NCBI RefSeq assembly: GCF_004341205.1
Contig: NZ_SLUL01000012.1
Location: forward strand, 1-64,000
Length of the DNA: 64,000 nucleotides
Reading direction: 5' to 3'
DNA from: Thermolongibacillus altinsuensis
Lineage (GTDB): Bacteria > Bacillota > Bacilli > Bacillales > Anoxybacillaceae
A model generated the notes under the pieces. The model ran no database searches. It was not told the origin of the DNA and saw only the letters and a list, made by a program, of their open reading frames with translations. The stretch's first letter is position 1; the number at the start of each line of letters is the position of its first letter. A program made the position numbers and the translations under genes. Below are positions 41,400 to 54,229 of this stretch, one piece after another.

Positions 41400-42371
41400 G
41401 TGAAAAAGTTATTGTTCATTTTTTTACTCATCATCTTTCCTCTTCCAGTATTTGCGGCAGAAAATGAGGATATATACGCGAAACGAATGGAGCTATATCA
41501 AAAAGCGGAAGCCGTTTCGCTCATTCCTTGGTATTATTTCGCAGCAATCGATCAGTATGAGCGAAATATCCGTCAAGTGCGACGGGATCTTCCTGAAGCC
41601 AAAGGAATCATAAGCATTTACATTCCCCCAGAGCGTTGGGCAGGTCCGCTCAACAAAAATAAAGAAGATACAAACCCATTTACCATCTCCCAATTTGGCG
41701 GCATGGGGACGGACGGAAATGACGATGGCATCGCCGACCGAAATAATGATGAAGATATCCTTTTTTCTATCGCTCGTTTTCTTCGCTCTTACGGCAATGA
41801 TCACGCTGACTTAAAAATCGCATTATGGAATTATTATGAGCGAAGCAAAACCGTCGACATTATTTTAGGGAAAGTAAAAATATATAAACATTTCGGACGG
41901 TTGAATCTTGAGGGTCACGCCTTCCCAATTCCGATTCGCTTCAACTATAGTTACAAAAACACATGGGGTGATGCGCGCGGATGGGGAGGACGCCGAATTC
42001 ATGAAGGGACAGATATTTTTGCGAATTATGGGACGCCTGTTCGTTCAACTTGTTATGGGATCGTTGAATTAAAAGGATGGAACAAATACGGAGGATGGCG
42101 TGTCGGCATTCGTGATATTAATAATACGTACCACTACTTTGGACATTTAAACGGCTTTTCGAAAGACTTGCATGAAGGCCAAATGGTGGAACCCGGCATG
42201 CTCATTGGCTCCGTTGGAAGCTCGGGCTATGGGCCTCCTGGCACATCGGGGAAATTTCCACCTCATCTTCATTACGGAATGTATAAAGACAATGGATATA
42301 CAGAATGGTCGTTCGATCCATATCCTCACTTAAAACATTGGGAACGGTTAGAACGTTTAAAGAAAAAATGA
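41400..42371 (+). CDS. lytH: M23 metallopeptidase LytH, L-Ala-D-Glu endopeptidase for spore cortex
   Basis: 323 aa. Signal peptide (KKLLFIFLLIIFPLPVFA). The N-terminal half resembles a lytic-transglycosylase-like module with a Ca-binding-like loop (GTDGNDDGIADRNNDEDI). The C-terminal M23 domain has Zn ligands RRIHEGTDIFAN (HxxxD) and PPHLHYGMY (HxH), plus GYGPPGTSGKFP. B. subtilis LytH (YunA) trims peptide side chains in cortex. GTG at 41400 with AAAGGAG upstream; the frame opens with TTG at 41379. Confidence 0.9.
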   Translation: MKKLLFIFLLIIFPLPVFAAENEDIYAKRMELYQKAEAVSLIPWYYFAAIDQYERNIRQVRRDLPEAKGIISIYIPPERWAGPLNKNKEDTNPFTISQFGGMGTDGNDDGIADRNNDEDILFSIARFLRSYGNDHADLKIALWNYYERSKTVDIILGKVKIYKHFGRLNLEGHAFPIPIRFNYSYKNTWGDARGWGGRRIHEGTDIFANYGTPVRSTCYGIVELKGWNKYGGWRVGIRDINNTYHYFGHLNGFSKDLHEGQMVEPGMLIGSVGSSGYGPPGTSGKFPPHLHYGMYKDNGYTEWSFDPYPHLKHWERLERLKKK

Positions 42372-42395
42372 GACCTCGCTCGGTCTCATTTTTTC
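42363..42395 (+). terminator. lytH terminator
   Basis: AAATGAGACC-TCGCTC-GGTCTCATTTTTT at the lytH stop. Confidence 0.9.
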
Positions 42396-42397
42396 AT

Positions 42398-42487
42398 CTA
42401 TGATGATTTTGCCTTGCTCTTTTTCACAGCATGAGCAACACTGCCAATAAACCCGCCCCAAATCATGAACATTCCGACAATCATCAT
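42398..42487 (-). CDS. 29-residue membrane peptide
   Basis: MMIVGMFMIWGGFIGSVAHA followed by the basic tail VKKSKAKSS: one membrane helix and a cytoplasmic positive end. GGGAG lies 8 bases before the ATG. It is downstream of yunB on the same strand (49 bp), so probably co-transcribed. Single-helix peptides like this are often missed; no family is known to me. Confidence 0.5.
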   Translation of the reverse strand: MMIVGMFMIWGGFIGSVAHAVKKSKAKSS

Positions 42488-42536
42488 CCATTTGCTCCCT
42501 AGGTATAACCGTTTGTTTATTTTCAAATAGAATTTT

Positions 42537-43292
42537 CTATTCTGAAGGGACCTCAAATGACGGATTGACTCCATCATTATTATTGTAAAAATCAGGAACT
42601 TCTCCTGGGATAATTTGTATAGCAACTGGAATATCGTTTTGTACCGTTGCTGTTTTCGTCGCAAACGGAATAATAATTTGGATATTCACCTCAATATGAA
42701 TAGATATTTCCACTAAAGCATTATTGATTCCAAATGGCTGTATATTTTTTTTCACATCCGAATTTACATCGCCAATGACATAGAAACGGACAGGAATGCG
42801 CGGTCCTAAGTTTCCTAGTAAAATATTATTTGTTGCTTGTCCAAGCGGAATATAATAAATAATTCCTTTGTTTTTTGCTTGGTTTGTTTCAATTTGTACA
42901 TCTGGAAATTCTAATTCTGTTAAATTTCCTGCTGCTGCTGCTTTCAAATTCTTTTGTACTCGATTCGTTGTCTTTGCTAATACTCGATTGACAACCGCGG
43001 TATTAAAATCGACAAAAGAAATTTTTCCACTTTCATCTTGCTGAACCTTAATAAAGTTCTCAACATCGAAATCGTCTTCCGCAATTTGTTGATTAATAGC
43101 ACTGGTGATCACTAAATTGGCTAACCGCCTCGTTTCCTTTTCCGCGATCGCCATTAACGTTGGTTCAATTCCTCTATTAATCACCCAAAGGCTAACGGCC
43201 GTCGATAAAATAAAAAAAATAAATGTCAATAAAAATACGTAGCGAATCGGCAAAGGCCTTCTTCGCAATAAGCGACCGCGAAACGTTGCCAA
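42537..43292 (-). CDS. yunB: sporulation protein YunB
   Basis: 251 aa. Arg-rich start (RGRLLRRRPLPIRYV), one membrane helix (about 18-40), then an extracytoplasmic domain like the SpoIIR/YunB group: NRGIEPTLMAIAEKETRRLA, PLGQATNNILLGNLGPRIPV, IIPFATKTATVQNDIPVAIQII. B. subtilis yunB is a mother-cell sporulation gene. TTG start with GGGGGG 7 bases upstream. Confidence 0.9.
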   Translation of the reverse strand: MATFRGRLLRRRPLPIRYVFLLTFIFFILSTAVSLWVINRGIEPTLMAIAEKETRRLANLVITSAINQQIAEDDFDVENFIKVQQDESGKISFVDFNTAVVNRVLAKTTNRVQKNLKAAAAGNLTELEFPDVQIETNQAKNKGIIYYIPLGQATNNILLGNLGPRIPVRFYVIGDVNSDVKKNIQPFGINNALVEISIHIEVNIQIIIPFATKTATVQNDIPVAIQIIPGEVPDFYNNNDGVNPSFEVPSE

Positions 43293-43348
43293 TCGAAATC
43301 CCCCCTCTACAGTTTATATGTATGCCGTAAAGGGGGGAATTATTAGGC

Positions 43349-43651
43349 TTATTTCATGCGCAGCAGCGCATCTTTTCCTTTCATGCCTGGGTAAATCCCT
43401 AACTGTTCAGCGGCAACAGTGACCGATTCTAATGGCGCTTCAAGAAGCTGGTCAATCGTTCTTACTCCGATCGCCCTCGCCGCAACAATGCCGCGATCTT
43501 TTAATTTTTCATTTAAAAGCGCAACATCTAATGCCCCGCACATAATATAGCCTTTTTCACTGGCAACAGCGAGAAGCGTCGTTTTGGGAAGTTGTACGGA
43601 AATGGCTGTAAACGACTCTCCATCAATCAACAGCGGTGTCATATGAATCAT
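43349..43651 (-). CDS. yunC: YunC-like DUF1805 protein
   Basis: 100 aa: MIHMTPLLIDGESFTAISVQ, LPKTTLLAVASEKGYIMCGA, LNEKLKDRGIVAARAIGVRT, ending MKGKDALLRMK. DUF1805, structure known but function not. The ATG at 43651 lies 7 bases after AAAGGAGCG; the frame opens at 43735 inside yunD. Confidence 0.88.
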   Translation of the reverse strand: MIHMTPLLIDGESFTAISVQLPKTTLLAVASEKGYIMCGALDVALLNEKLKDRGIVAARAIGVRTIDQLLEAPLESVTVAAEQLGIYPGMKGKDALLRMK

Positions 43652-43704
43652 TTGATCACGCTCCTTTCCTCTATTCAATGTATGAATAGAGAAAAAAAGC
43701 GTGC

Positions 43705-45099
43705 CTAGCAACCATACAGTTTTTTCAGTTTCCACTCCAATAGATCGCGCAGCATTTCAGGCATGTAATACGTTTTTTTCGCTGCCCGATAAATTTCTGG
43801 ATACAAATGTCCAAATGTAAACATATCAATCGTTGCGACCGCATATAGTTTTTGTTCTTGTAAAGGCTCATGATCGACAAAAATGCGGCGAATATGTTCC
43901 GAGCCGTCACTCAATATTTCTGTTTCGATTTGTAAACGATCGTATACCATCTGTCCCATCACTTTGCCGCGAAAACCAAAGCCTTTGATTTCTAATCTTT
44001 TCATTTTTTCCGTATTCGCTTGTAAAACGACTTCTTTTAATTCACTGCCGCGTAAATATACTTTGCACGGATTGATCGGATGAGGGCAAATGCGATGTAA
44101 ATCCTTTTTTGTCACGATTCCTTTTTGCAGCGGCTCTAACAATACCCCTGCATTGACCATCGCTACATCTCCTTCGCACCATTCATTCAATGCCTCAGCA
44201 AGCAAACTCGCAAAAGGAGATGGAGCAAACCAGTCAAGCGCTAAATCATGCGGCAAGTACACGATTGGTTCAGAAAGAATGACCTCGCTTTCTTGCTTAA
44301 AACGCCGCAATGTTCTTTTTGTTTCTTGACACTCACCGACTAAATTGGAAACAGGAATGACAAACGCTTCCTTATCCACTTTTTTCTGTTCAGAATCAAT
44401 CATAAGCTTGACGCCGCCGACGTAACGGCCGAATTTTCCCGCTCCGCATAAAAGAGTGGAACCGATCATTTTTCCATTTTCTAAAAGATGGTGAGTATGT
44501 CCTCCAAGAATAAGCGAAACTTCCGGAAATAATTGAGCAATTTTTTCATCTTCATTGATTCCGAGGTGGGAAAGCAAAACGATGACATCCGCTTTTCCTT
44601 TAAGTTCCGATAAGATTTCTTTCAATATTGCAAAAGGGTCTTCCACACGCCAACCGAGAAGTTCGTAAAATTTTTGGAATGGAACCGTTAAGCCAATCAC
44701 GGCGAGACGAACATTTCCAAGCTTAAAAAGTACGTACGGCTTTAACCACGGCGGACGTTCGCCGTTTGGATAAAACAAATTCGCAACAAGAACAGAAAAG
44801 GTTGCTTGTTCATATAACGTATTCAAATGTTCGTGAGGCAATGTAATCCCTTCGTTATTGCCGATCGTTACCGCATCATACGGAATATCATTTAACAAAT
44901 GGACATTCGCCTTTCCATTTGTCGCTTCCGTAATCGGATGAACACGATCGACAAAATCGCCAATGTCGAAAATGAGAACATGTTCATTTTTTTGTGTATG
45001 TTCCTTTCGTTTTTCACGCAACAAATGAGCGATTTTTGGCCAATGTTTAAAATGACTGTGAACGTCGTTGGTATGATAAATATAAACGATTTCCTTCAA
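43705..45099 (-). CDS. yunD: metallophosphatase/5'-nucleotidase-like protein YunD
   Basis: 464 aa. N-terminal calcineurin-like phosphoesterase domain: YIYHTNDVHSHF, FDIGDFVDR, TIGNNEG, LLSHLGINED and LGGHTHHLLENG, with all metal ligands. C-terminal 5'-nucleotidase domain from about 280 (LASLLAEALNEWCEGDVAMVN..., YAVATIDMFTFG). No signal peptide, so it is cytoplasmic. I choose the TTG at 45099 behind AAAGGTG (11 bases); the GTG at 45120 right after the yunE stop has no site. Part of the tightly packed yunF-yunE-yunD-yunC-yunB run. Confidence 0.88.
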   Translation of the reverse strand: MKEIVYIYHTNDVHSHFKHWPKIAHLLREKRKEHTQKNEHVLIFDIGDFVDRVHPITEATNGKANVHLLNDIPYDAVTIGNNEGITLPHEHLNTLYEQATFSVLVANLFYPNGERPPWLKPYVLFKLGNVRLAVIGLTVPFQKFYELLGWRVEDPFAILKEILSELKGKADVIVLLSHLGINEDEKIAQLFPEVSLILGGHTHHLLENGKMIGSTLLCGAGKFGRYVGGVKLMIDSEQKKVDKEAFVIPVSNLVGECQETKRTLRRFKQESEVILSEPIVYLPHDLALDWFAPSPFASLLAEALNEWCEGDVAMVNAGVLLEPLQKGIVTKKDLHRICPHPINPCKVYLRGSELKEVVLQANTEKMKRLEIKGFGFRGKVMGQMVYDRLQIETEILSDGSEHIRRIFVDHEPLQEQKLYAVATIDMFTFGHLYPEIYRAAKKTYYMPEMLRDLLEWKLKKLYGC

Positions 45100-45122
45100 T
45101 TTTGGTAACACACCTTTCACTG

Positions 45123-45944
45123 TTACGATACGATTCCTTGATAAATTAAACGAACGCCAAGCAAAATTAAAACGATTCGCAATACAGTTACAACGGTGTT
45201 TCCTTTTAATTTGCGGTTAATCCATGCACCGCATTTCGCGCCAAACCATGCGCCCGGAATTAATGCGAAAGCAAATAACCATGCGACATTTCCCATCGCG
45301 ATGTGCGTCAACGAACTAACAAGCGCTGATAAAAAGACGATCAACATCGACGTAGCGACAGCGACATGCGGCGGGAATAAAAACAGCAAGATCATCGCCG
45401 GAACCATTAATGAACCGCCGCCGATGCCAAATACCCCCCCAAAAAAACCAACAGCAAATGCGATCGAAATCGCCATCCATGGATGATATCCATAAACGAT
45501 TTCTTCTCCTTCATTCGTTATATAGGTGCGTTTTACTTTAAATTCTTTCTGACGCTGAAGTGGAGATAAGCGCGATCTGATCATTAACAAAAAAGATGTA
45601 AAAATAAGAAATAGACCGAAATAAAGCGAAAAATGATGAAGATGCAGCTTTTGATTGATCCATGCCCCAAAAATGCCTCCAGGGCCGCTGCCGATAAAAA
45701 ATGCTAATCCGCTTTTATAATCAACCATTTTATGTTTCATGTACGTTAAAGTTGAAGACAATCCATTAAAAATGATGACAACAAGCGACGTACCAACCGC
45801 CACTTGTGGAGAAATCGATGGCAAAATATGAGCAGCGCTTAAAAATAATAACGATGGAACAATAATGACCCCTCCCCCTAAACCGACGAGGCTTCCAATG
45901 GTACCTGCTAAAAAACCGATGACGATCAATAGTGCATATTCCAT
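45123..45944 (-). CDS. yunE: TauE/SafE-family permease YunE
   Basis: 273 aa with seven to eight membrane helices in two TauE repeats: GFLAGTIGSLVGLGGGVIIV and GFFGGVFGIGGGSLMVPAMI, each followed by a VATS/VGTS motif. Probably a sulfite or other anion exporter. ATG at 45944 with GGGGGA 9 bases upstream. Confidence 0.9.
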   Translation of the reverse strand: MEYALLIVIGFLAGTIGSLVGLGGGVIIVPSLLFLSAAHILPSISPQVAVGTSLVVIIFNGLSSTLTYMKHKMVDYKSGLAFFIGSGPGGIFGAWINQKLHLHHFSLYFGLFLIFTSFLLMIRSRLSPLQRQKEFKVKRTYITNEGEEIVYGYHPWMAISIAFAVGFFGGVFGIGGGSLMVPAMILLFLFPPHVAVATSMLIVFLSALVSSLTHIAMGNVAWLFAFALIPGAWFGAKCGAWINRKLKGNTVVTVLRIVLILLGVRLIYQGIVS

Positions 45945-45960
45945 TTCAAACAATCCCCCA

Positions 45961-46809
45961 TTATGAAAAGAAATCTAATTGTCGCGGTGCAAGCTCTGTA
46001 TATTCAATGTTTAAAAGCTGTAAAAATTGCTTCGCATTATCAGCAGCGTCTCCCCCAGAATTGTTATTAAATAACACATAAATATGTTTACATGTTTTCT
46101 GCAATGTTTGCACGTGTTCGACCCATTCGCTCAATTCTTTTTCGTTATAACGATATAAATAGCGGACAGACCGCCAATTTTCTTCATCGCGCTTATTCCA
46201 GCCGTATACGTTGCGTCCATGCAAACGGACCAACGTTTTTTCACGATCTGTTGGATGAAGAACCGTTGGAACGGAGCCTTCTCCCGCTTGCGGTTCATCA
46301 CAAATGCTATGAATCCATCGCTCCTCTTCCATAAACTTCAACGTTTTTTCATAAAATGATGGAGAAAACCAAGAGCGATGCCGAAATTCAAGGGCAACCG
46401 GAATGTCGCCCATTTTTTCACGACACCAGCGCAAGTAACGCACATGGTCTTTTTTGCAATCGAACCAAGGCGGAAATTGGAAAAGAACCATGGCTAGTTT
46501 TCCCGCTTCCATAAACGGTTGAATGGATTCCAAAAACTCAGCAAACATTTCTTCTTTGCTTTCGTATGGGATTTCACCGCGCTGATGCCCTGTCATTCCT
46601 TGATAAGCCTTCACAATAAATTGAAACGAACGCGGCGTTTCTTTCACCCATTTCTCAACGTTTTTCCGCGGCTGAATCGCATAAAAATAGGAATCTACTT
46701 CCACTGTCGGAAAATGTGCCGCATATGCTTGTAGTTTATCTTTTGCCGCTAGGCCAGATGGATAAATGGTAGGATGATCCCCCCATCCGGTTAATCCAAC
46801 ATAAATCAT
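45961..46809 (-). CDS. yunF: DUF72 protein YunF
   Basis: 282 aa TIM-barrel DUF72: YVGLTGWGDHPTIYP, YAAHFPTVEVDSYFYAIQPR, VKAYQGMTGHQR, MVLFQFPPWFDC, ALEFRHRSWFSP, VRLHGRNVYGWNKRD and VLFNNNSGGDAADNAKQ. Function unknown, with some links to nucleases in other proteins. ATG at 46809 behind TAGGTGA. Confidence 0.9.
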   Translation of the reverse strand: MIYVGLTGWGDHPTIYPSGLAAKDKLQAYAAHFPTVEVDSYFYAIQPRKNVEKWVKETPRSFQFIVKAYQGMTGHQRGEIPYESKEEMFAEFLESIQPFMEAGKLAMVLFQFPPWFDCKKDHVRYLRWCREKMGDIPVALEFRHRSWFSPSFYEKTLKFMEEERWIHSICDEPQAGEGSVPTVLHPTDREKTLVRLHGRNVYGWNKRDEENWRSVRYLYRYNEKELSEWVEHVQTLQKTCKHIYVLFNNNSGGDAADNAKQFLQLLNIEYTELAPRQLDFFS

Positions 46810-46858
46810 TGCTATCACCTACTACTTCCATCTTATCACAATTTGAGCACGTGATGAT

Positions 46859-46901
46859 AAAAAGCCGATTACCCGCTCCCTGCGAATAATCGGCTTCTTC
46901 A
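46859..46901 (-). terminator. suf operon terminator
   Basis: AAGCCGATTA/TAATCGGCTT stem with a T-run on the minus strand, directly after the sufB stop. Confidence 0.85.
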
Positions 46902-48299
46902 TTATCCGATTGAACCTTCCATCTCAAATTTGATCAGACGGTTCATTTCGACTGCATATTCCATCGGTAATTCTCTTGTAAATGGCTCGATGAAGCCCAT
47001 TACGATCATTTCTGTCGCTTCTTGTTCAGAAATGCCGCGGCTCATGAGATAGAACAATTGCTCTTCAGATACTTTCGATACTTTTGCTTCATGCTCTAAT
47101 GAAATATTGTCATTTAAAATTTCATTGTATGGAATCGTATCTGAAGTGGATTGATTATCCATAATGAGCGTATCGCACTCAATGTTTGAGCGTGAACCTG
47201 ATGCTTTACGGCCAAAATGAACAATACCGCGATACGTTACTTTACCGCCTTGTTTCGAAATGGATTTAGAAACGATCGTCGAAGACGTATTTGGCGCAAG
47301 ATGAATCATTTTCGCACCAGCATCTTGATGCTGGCCTTTTCCGGCAATCGCGATTGAAAGCGTGAGACCGCGTGCGCCTTCTCCTTTTAAGATCACAGCT
47401 GGATATTTCATTGTTAATTTCGAACCGATGTTTCCGTCAATCCATTCCATCGTTGCGTTTTCTTCGCAAACCGCACGCTTCGTAACAAGGTTGTAGACGT
47501 TGTTCGCCCAGTTTTGAATCGTTGTATAGCGGCAGTAAGCGCCTTTCTTAACAATGATTTCAACAACGGCACTATGCAGTGAGTTTGTTGTGTAAACCGG
47601 CGCCGTACAACCTTCCACGTAATGAACGTGCGCTCCTTCATCGACAATAATTAACGTGCGCTCAAACTGTCCCATGTTTTCAGAGTTAATACGGAAATAC
47701 GCTTGCAGCGGCGTATCAACTTTGACTCCTTTTGGAACGTAAATGAACGAACCGCCAGACCAAACGGCTGAGTTTAGAGCGGCAAACTTATTGTCTGTTG
47801 GCGGCACCACTTTTGCCCAATGTTCACGGAACAGATCTTCGTTTTCTTTCAACGCTGAATCCGTATCTTTAAAAATAACCCCTAATTTTTCAAGATCTTC
47901 TTTCATGTTGTGATAAACGACTTCGGATTCGTATTGGGCCGATACACCTGCTAAATATTTTTGTTCCGCTTCTGGAATACCAAGTTTATCGAATGTCGCT
48001 TTAATCTCAGCAGGTACTTCATCCCACGAACGCTCAGACTTTTCCGTTGGTTTGACATAGTACGTAATTTCATCGAAATCTAAACTAGATAAGTCGCCAC
48101 CCCATTGCGGCATCGGCATGCTATAGAAAATATCCAATGCCTTTAAACGAAACTCTAACATCCACTGTGGCTCATTTTTCATGCGAGAAATTTCTTCTAC
48201 GATTTCTCTCGTTAATCCGCGTTTGGCGCGGAAAATGGACACATCCTTATCGACAAAACCATATTTATATTCACCAATTTCCGGCATTTTTTTCGCCAT
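46902..48299 (-). CDS. sufB: Fe-S cluster assembly scaffold SufB
   Basis: 465 aa, part of the SufBC2D scaffold on which clusters are built. Typical segments: [80 protein letters not shown]. The ATG at 48299 has GGAGGG 7 bases upstream; the frame runs to 48377. Last gene of sufCDSUB. Confidence 0.97.
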   Translation of the reverse strand: MAKKMPEIGEYKYGFVDKDVSIFRAKRGLTREIVEEISRMKNEPQWMLEFRLKALDIFYSMPMPQWGGDLSSLDFDEITYYVKPTEKSERSWDEVPAEIKATFDKLGIPEAEQKYLAGVSAQYESEVVYHNMKEDLEKLGVIFKDTDSALKENEDLFREHWAKVVPPTDNKFAALNSAVWSGGSFIYVPKGVKVDTPLQAYFRINSENMGQFERTLIIVDEGAHVHYVEGCTAPVYTTNSLHSAVVEIIVKKGAYCRYTTIQNWANNVYNLVTKRAVCEENATMEWIDGNIGSKLTMKYPAVILKGEGARGLTLSIAIAGKGQHQDAGAKMIHLAPNTSSTIVSKSISKQGGKVTYRGIVHFGRKASGSRSNIECDTLIMDNQSTSDTIPYNEILNDNISLEHEAKVSKVSEEQLFYLMSRGISEQEATEMIVMGFIEPFTRELPMEYAVEMNRLIKFEMEGSIG

Positions 48300-48322
48300 T
48301 TCGTTTCCCTCCTTTTGATGCA

Positions 48323-51271
<2,949 letters not shown>

Positions 51272-51290
51272 CGTTTAATCCTCCTAACGC

Positions 51291-52070
51291 TTACGCTTCT
51301 TGCTCAACGACTTCATCTTCAATGCCTAACTCTTTTTTAATCCAGTCATATCCTTCTGCTTCTAAACGCTGTGCTAATTCTGGTCCACCAGATTTGACGA
51401 TTCGGCCTTGCATCATGACATGAACATAATCCGGAGTAATGTAATTGAGCAATCGTTGATAGTGTGTAATGATTAAACAGCCAAAATCGTTGCTGCGCAT
51501 TTCATTGACGCCTTTTGCCACGATTTTTAATGCGTCAATATCTAAACCAGAGTCAATTTCATCTAAAATTGCAATTTTTGGCTGCAACATCATGAGTTGA
51601 AGAATTTCGTTGCGCTTCTTTTCACCGCCAGAAAATCCTTCATTTAAGTAACGATGCGCCATATCTGGATTCATTTCAAGAAACGCCATTTTTTCGTCTA
51701 ATTGACGGATAAATTTCATTAATGAAATTTCGTTTCCTTCACCGCGACGAGCGTTGATCGCTGCACGGAGAAAGTCCGCATTTGTCACACCGCTAATTTC
51801 GCTCGGATATTGCATCGCTAAGAAAAGACCTGCGCGAGCGCGTTCGTCTACTTCCATTTCTAACACGTTTTGTCCGTCTAACGTGATGCTTCCTTTTGTT
51901 ACTTCATATTTTGGATGCCCCATAATCGCAGCAGATAGCGTTGATTTTCCTGTTCCGTTTGGTCCCATAATGGCATGGAATTCGCCGCCTTTAATTTCAA
52001 GGTTAACCCCTTTTAAAATTTCTTTTCCTTCAACCGATACGTGAAGATCTTTGATTGTTAACACTGCCAT
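51291..52070 (-). CDS. sufC: SufC ATPase
   Basis: 259 aa ABC-type ATPase of the scaffold complex. Walker [21 protein letters not shown]-loop [10 protein letters not shown], signature [13 protein letters not shown], Walker [15 protein letters not shown] and H-loop IITHYQRLL. First gene of sufCDSUB; GGAGG 8 bases before the ATG. Operon promoter at 52121-52149. Confidence 0.97.
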   Translation of the reverse strand: MAVLTIKDLHVSVEGKEILKGVNLEIKGGEFHAIMGPNGTGKSTLSAAIMGHPKYEVTKGSITLDGQNVLEMEVDERARAGLFLAMQYPSEISGVTNADFLRAAINARRGEGNEISLMKFIRQLDEKMAFLEMNPDMAHRYLNEGFSGGEKKRNEILQLMMLQPKIAILDEIDSGLDIDALKIVAKGVNEMRSNDFGCLIITHYQRLLNYITPDYVHVMMQGRIVKSGGPELAQRLEAEGYDWIKKELGIEDEVVEQEA

Positions 52071-52120
52071 GCAAAATACCTCCAGTTTTACAAAAAAATT
52101 TGTTTATCTTATGGACTTGC

Positions 52121-52149
52121 ATTCTATTCTCATTTTATTCTCATTACAA
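52121..52149 (-). promoter_or_regulatory. suf operon promoter
   Basis: Minus strand TTGTAA (52149-52144), 17 bases, TAGAAT (52126-52121). The spacer and -10 carry a direct repeat ATGAGAATA-AA-ATGAGAATA. Further upstream lies the near-palindrome TACAAA-CA-TTTGTA (52183-52196), a possible regulator site. Confidence 0.72.
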
Positions 52150-52242
52150 TCTTATAACAAATGAAAAGTATTAGCAACCATTTACAAACATTTGTATACA
52201 TTTTTGTTTAAAAAGTATGTAATCATTATCACACATAATGAA

Positions 52243-52275
52243 AAAGGATAGAAAAACTTCTATCCTTTTTCTAAT
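52243..52275 (-). terminator. terminator of the CMD-family gene
   Basis: AAAAAGGATAGAA-AAAC-TTCTATCCTTTTT, overlapping the stop codon. Confidence 0.9.
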
Positions 52276-52621
52276 GAATTGGCCGAAATTCGTTAATGCA
52301 TTCTTGAACAATTGTCACCGCTTGGCTCATGGTCGCTCCCCCTGCCAACGCAGCCGCGACCGCGCATGCTTCTAAAATTTCTTGCTCGGTTGCCCCTTGA
52401 TCAAGGCATCCTTTCGTATGATAAATGGTACAATATTCGTCTTGCTGCGCTAAACTAATTCCAAGCGCAATCAATTGTTTGTCCTTTTTCGACAGTGTTC
52501 CCTCGTCAAAACATGCCTCTGTAAACGCGTTAAAGGCTTGTGCGACTTGCGGTAATTTTTGCGTAAACGTTCCTAATCCTTGTTTATAATGACGCAACGC
52601 TTGTTCAGTCGATGTTTGCAT
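52271..52621 (-). CDS. carboxymuconolactone decarboxylase/AhpD-like protein
   Basis: 116 aa all-helical CMD domain. The active-site region is [20 protein letters not shown], a CxxxH pattern typical of AhpD-like thiol proteins with peroxidase-related activity, followed by [20 protein letters not shown]. Lies between suf and met operons; substrate unknown. GGAGGG 7 bases before the ATG. Confidence 0.85.
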   Translation of the reverse strand: MQTSTEQALRHYKQGLGTFTQKLPQVAQAFNAFTEACFDEGTLSKKDKQLIALGISLAQQDEYCTIYHTKGCLDQGATEQEILEACAVAAALAGGATMSQAVTIVQECINEFRPIH

Positions 52622-52683
52622 CCCATTCCCTCCTCGCTTAACGGCATTTCATCATTAATATGTATCGTTAAGCGTAAAATTAT

Positions 52684-52712
52684 AAAAGTGCCTCGGTGAT
52701 CGAGGCACTTTT
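52684..52712 (-). terminator. metNPQ terminator
   Basis: AAAGTGCCTCG-GTGAT-CGAGGCACTTTTT just after metQ. Confidence 0.88.
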
Positions 52713-52716
52713 TCGT

Positions 52717-53541
52717 TTACTTCGCTGCTGGGATGACAGCACCATTATATTTTTCTAAAATAAAGTCTTGGATTTCTTTTGATTGCAATACCTCAACAAG
52801 TGTTTTAATTTCTTTGCGATTTTCATCTCCTTTGCGCACCGCGATGATGTTGACATATGGGTTGTTTTCTGGAGACTCAATCGCAATCGGATCTTTCGCC
52901 GGATCTAATCCTGCATCAAGCGCATAGTTGGCGTTGATAAGCACCGCATCTCCTTCGTTGTTTTTATACACTTGCGGAAGCAATCCAGCTTCAACGTCTG
53001 CTTCAAATACAAGTTTTTTTGGATTTTCAACGATATCATCAATCGTTGCTTTTGTTTTATCAACACCTTCTTTTAACTTAATAAGTCCTTTTTCTTCAAG
53101 CATTGATAAAATGCGGCCATGATCGGCGACAGAGTTGCTCATAATGATTTTTGCGCCTTCTGGAAGCTCTTCAAGGCTTTTATATTTCTTTGAATACACC
53201 CCGATTGGTTCGATGTGAATGCCGCCAGCGTTCACAAAATCATAACCATGCTCTTTTTTCTGTGATTCTAAGTAAGGAATGTGCTGGAAGTAGTTTGCAT
53301 CGATTTCTTTATCTGCTAACGCTTTGTTTGGCAATACGTAATCTTGGAATGTGACAATTTCCAATTCAATTCCTTTTTCTTTCAAAATCGGTTTTGCTTG
53401 TTCCAAAATTTCTGCATGCGGTACATTCGATGCTCCAACGACAAGCTTATTTGTTTTTTCTTCTGCGTTTTCTTTTTGACCGCACGCAGCAAGCGCAACG
53501 AGAATCATTGCTGCTACAAAAAGAGAAAACCATTTTTTCAT
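52717..53541 (-). CDS. metQ: methionine ABC transporter substrate-binding lipoprotein
   Basis: 274 aa NlpA/MetQ protein. Lipoprotein signal with lipobox LAAC (Cys20). Domain hallmarks: LVVGASNVPHAEILEQAKPI, VTFQDYVLPNKALADKEIDANYFQH (family core), GGIHIEPIGVYS. AAGGAGG upstream of the ATG. Third gene of metN-metP-metQ. Confidence 0.95.
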   Translation of the reverse strand: MKKWFSLFVAAMILVALAACGQKENAEEKTNKLVVGASNVPHAEILEQAKPILKEKGIELEIVTFQDYVLPNKALADKEIDANYFQHIPYLESQKKEHGYDFVNAGGIHIEPIGVYSKKYKSLEELPEGAKIIMSNSVADHGRILSMLEEKGLIKLKEGVDKTKATIDDIVENPKKLVFEADVEAGLLPQVYKNNEGDAVLINANYALDAGLDPAKDPIAIESPENNPYVNIIAVRKGDENRKEIKTLVEVLQSKEIQDFILEKYNGAVIPAAK

Positions 53542-53560
53542 AATCTCCCAACCTCCTTGA

Positions 53561-54229
53561 TTATCGTTTATCTATTTTGGAAGTGACAAAGTCACCTACA
53601 AACTGAATGACAAAAACAATGATTAAGATCAATACAGTCGCAACGAACGTGACATCGTTATGGTTGCGTTGAAATCCTTCTAAATACGCTAAGTTTCCAA
53701 GTCCGCCCGCGCCGACAACTCCTGCCATGGCCGTATAACCAACAAGGGCGATCGCTGTCACCGTAATCCCCGAAACAAGGGCAGGCAGTGATTCGGGAAT
53801 GAGCACTTTAAAAATAATCGTGGTTGTTTTCGCTCCCATCGCCTTTGCGGCTTCAATGACGCCTTTATCAATTTCTCGAAGCGCAATTTCTACCATCCGC
53901 GCATAAAACGGAGCCGCACCAATGATTAACGCCGGCAATGCTGCATTGGCACCAAGAATAGTACCGACCATAAGATTGGTAAACGGAATAAGCAAAATAA
54001 TTAAAATAATGAACGGGATCGAGCGAAAAATGTTTACAAACGATGCAATAACCGCGTTGATCAATCGGTTTTCCCAGATGTTGCCCTTTGACGTTAAAAA
54101 GAGAAGCAAACCAAGAATGGTGCCAAGAATAAAGGTGGCAATGACCGAAACTCCCGTCATATATAGCGTTTCAATGGTCGCTTCCCAAATTTTTTCCCAA
54201 ATGACATTCGGAAACAACTCAGTCCACAC
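53561..54229 (-). CDS. metP: methionine ABC transporter permease
   Basis: 222 aa with five membrane helices and the EAA-type loop (EAAKAMGAKTTTIIFKVLIPES) that docks on MetN. Also FRSIPFIILIILLIPFTN and AMAGVVGAGGLG. GTG start, overlapping the metN stop by 11 bp, so translation is coupled. Confidence 0.94.
   Translation of the reverse strand: MWTELFPNVIWEKIWEATIETLYMTGVSVIATFILGTILGLLLFLTSKGNIWENRLINAVIASFVNIFRSIPFIILIILLIPFTNLMVGTILGANAALPALIIGAAPFYARMVEIALREIDKGVIEAAKAMGAKTTTIIFKVLIPESLPALVSGITVTAIALVGYTAMAGVVGAGGLGNLAYLEGFQRNHNDVTFVATVLILIIVFVIQFVGDFVTSKIDKR

Noticed and set aside
42398-42664. 88-residue minus-strand frame overlapping yunB
   Set aside because: Most of it is out of frame within yunB; only the last 29 codons have their own ribosome site.
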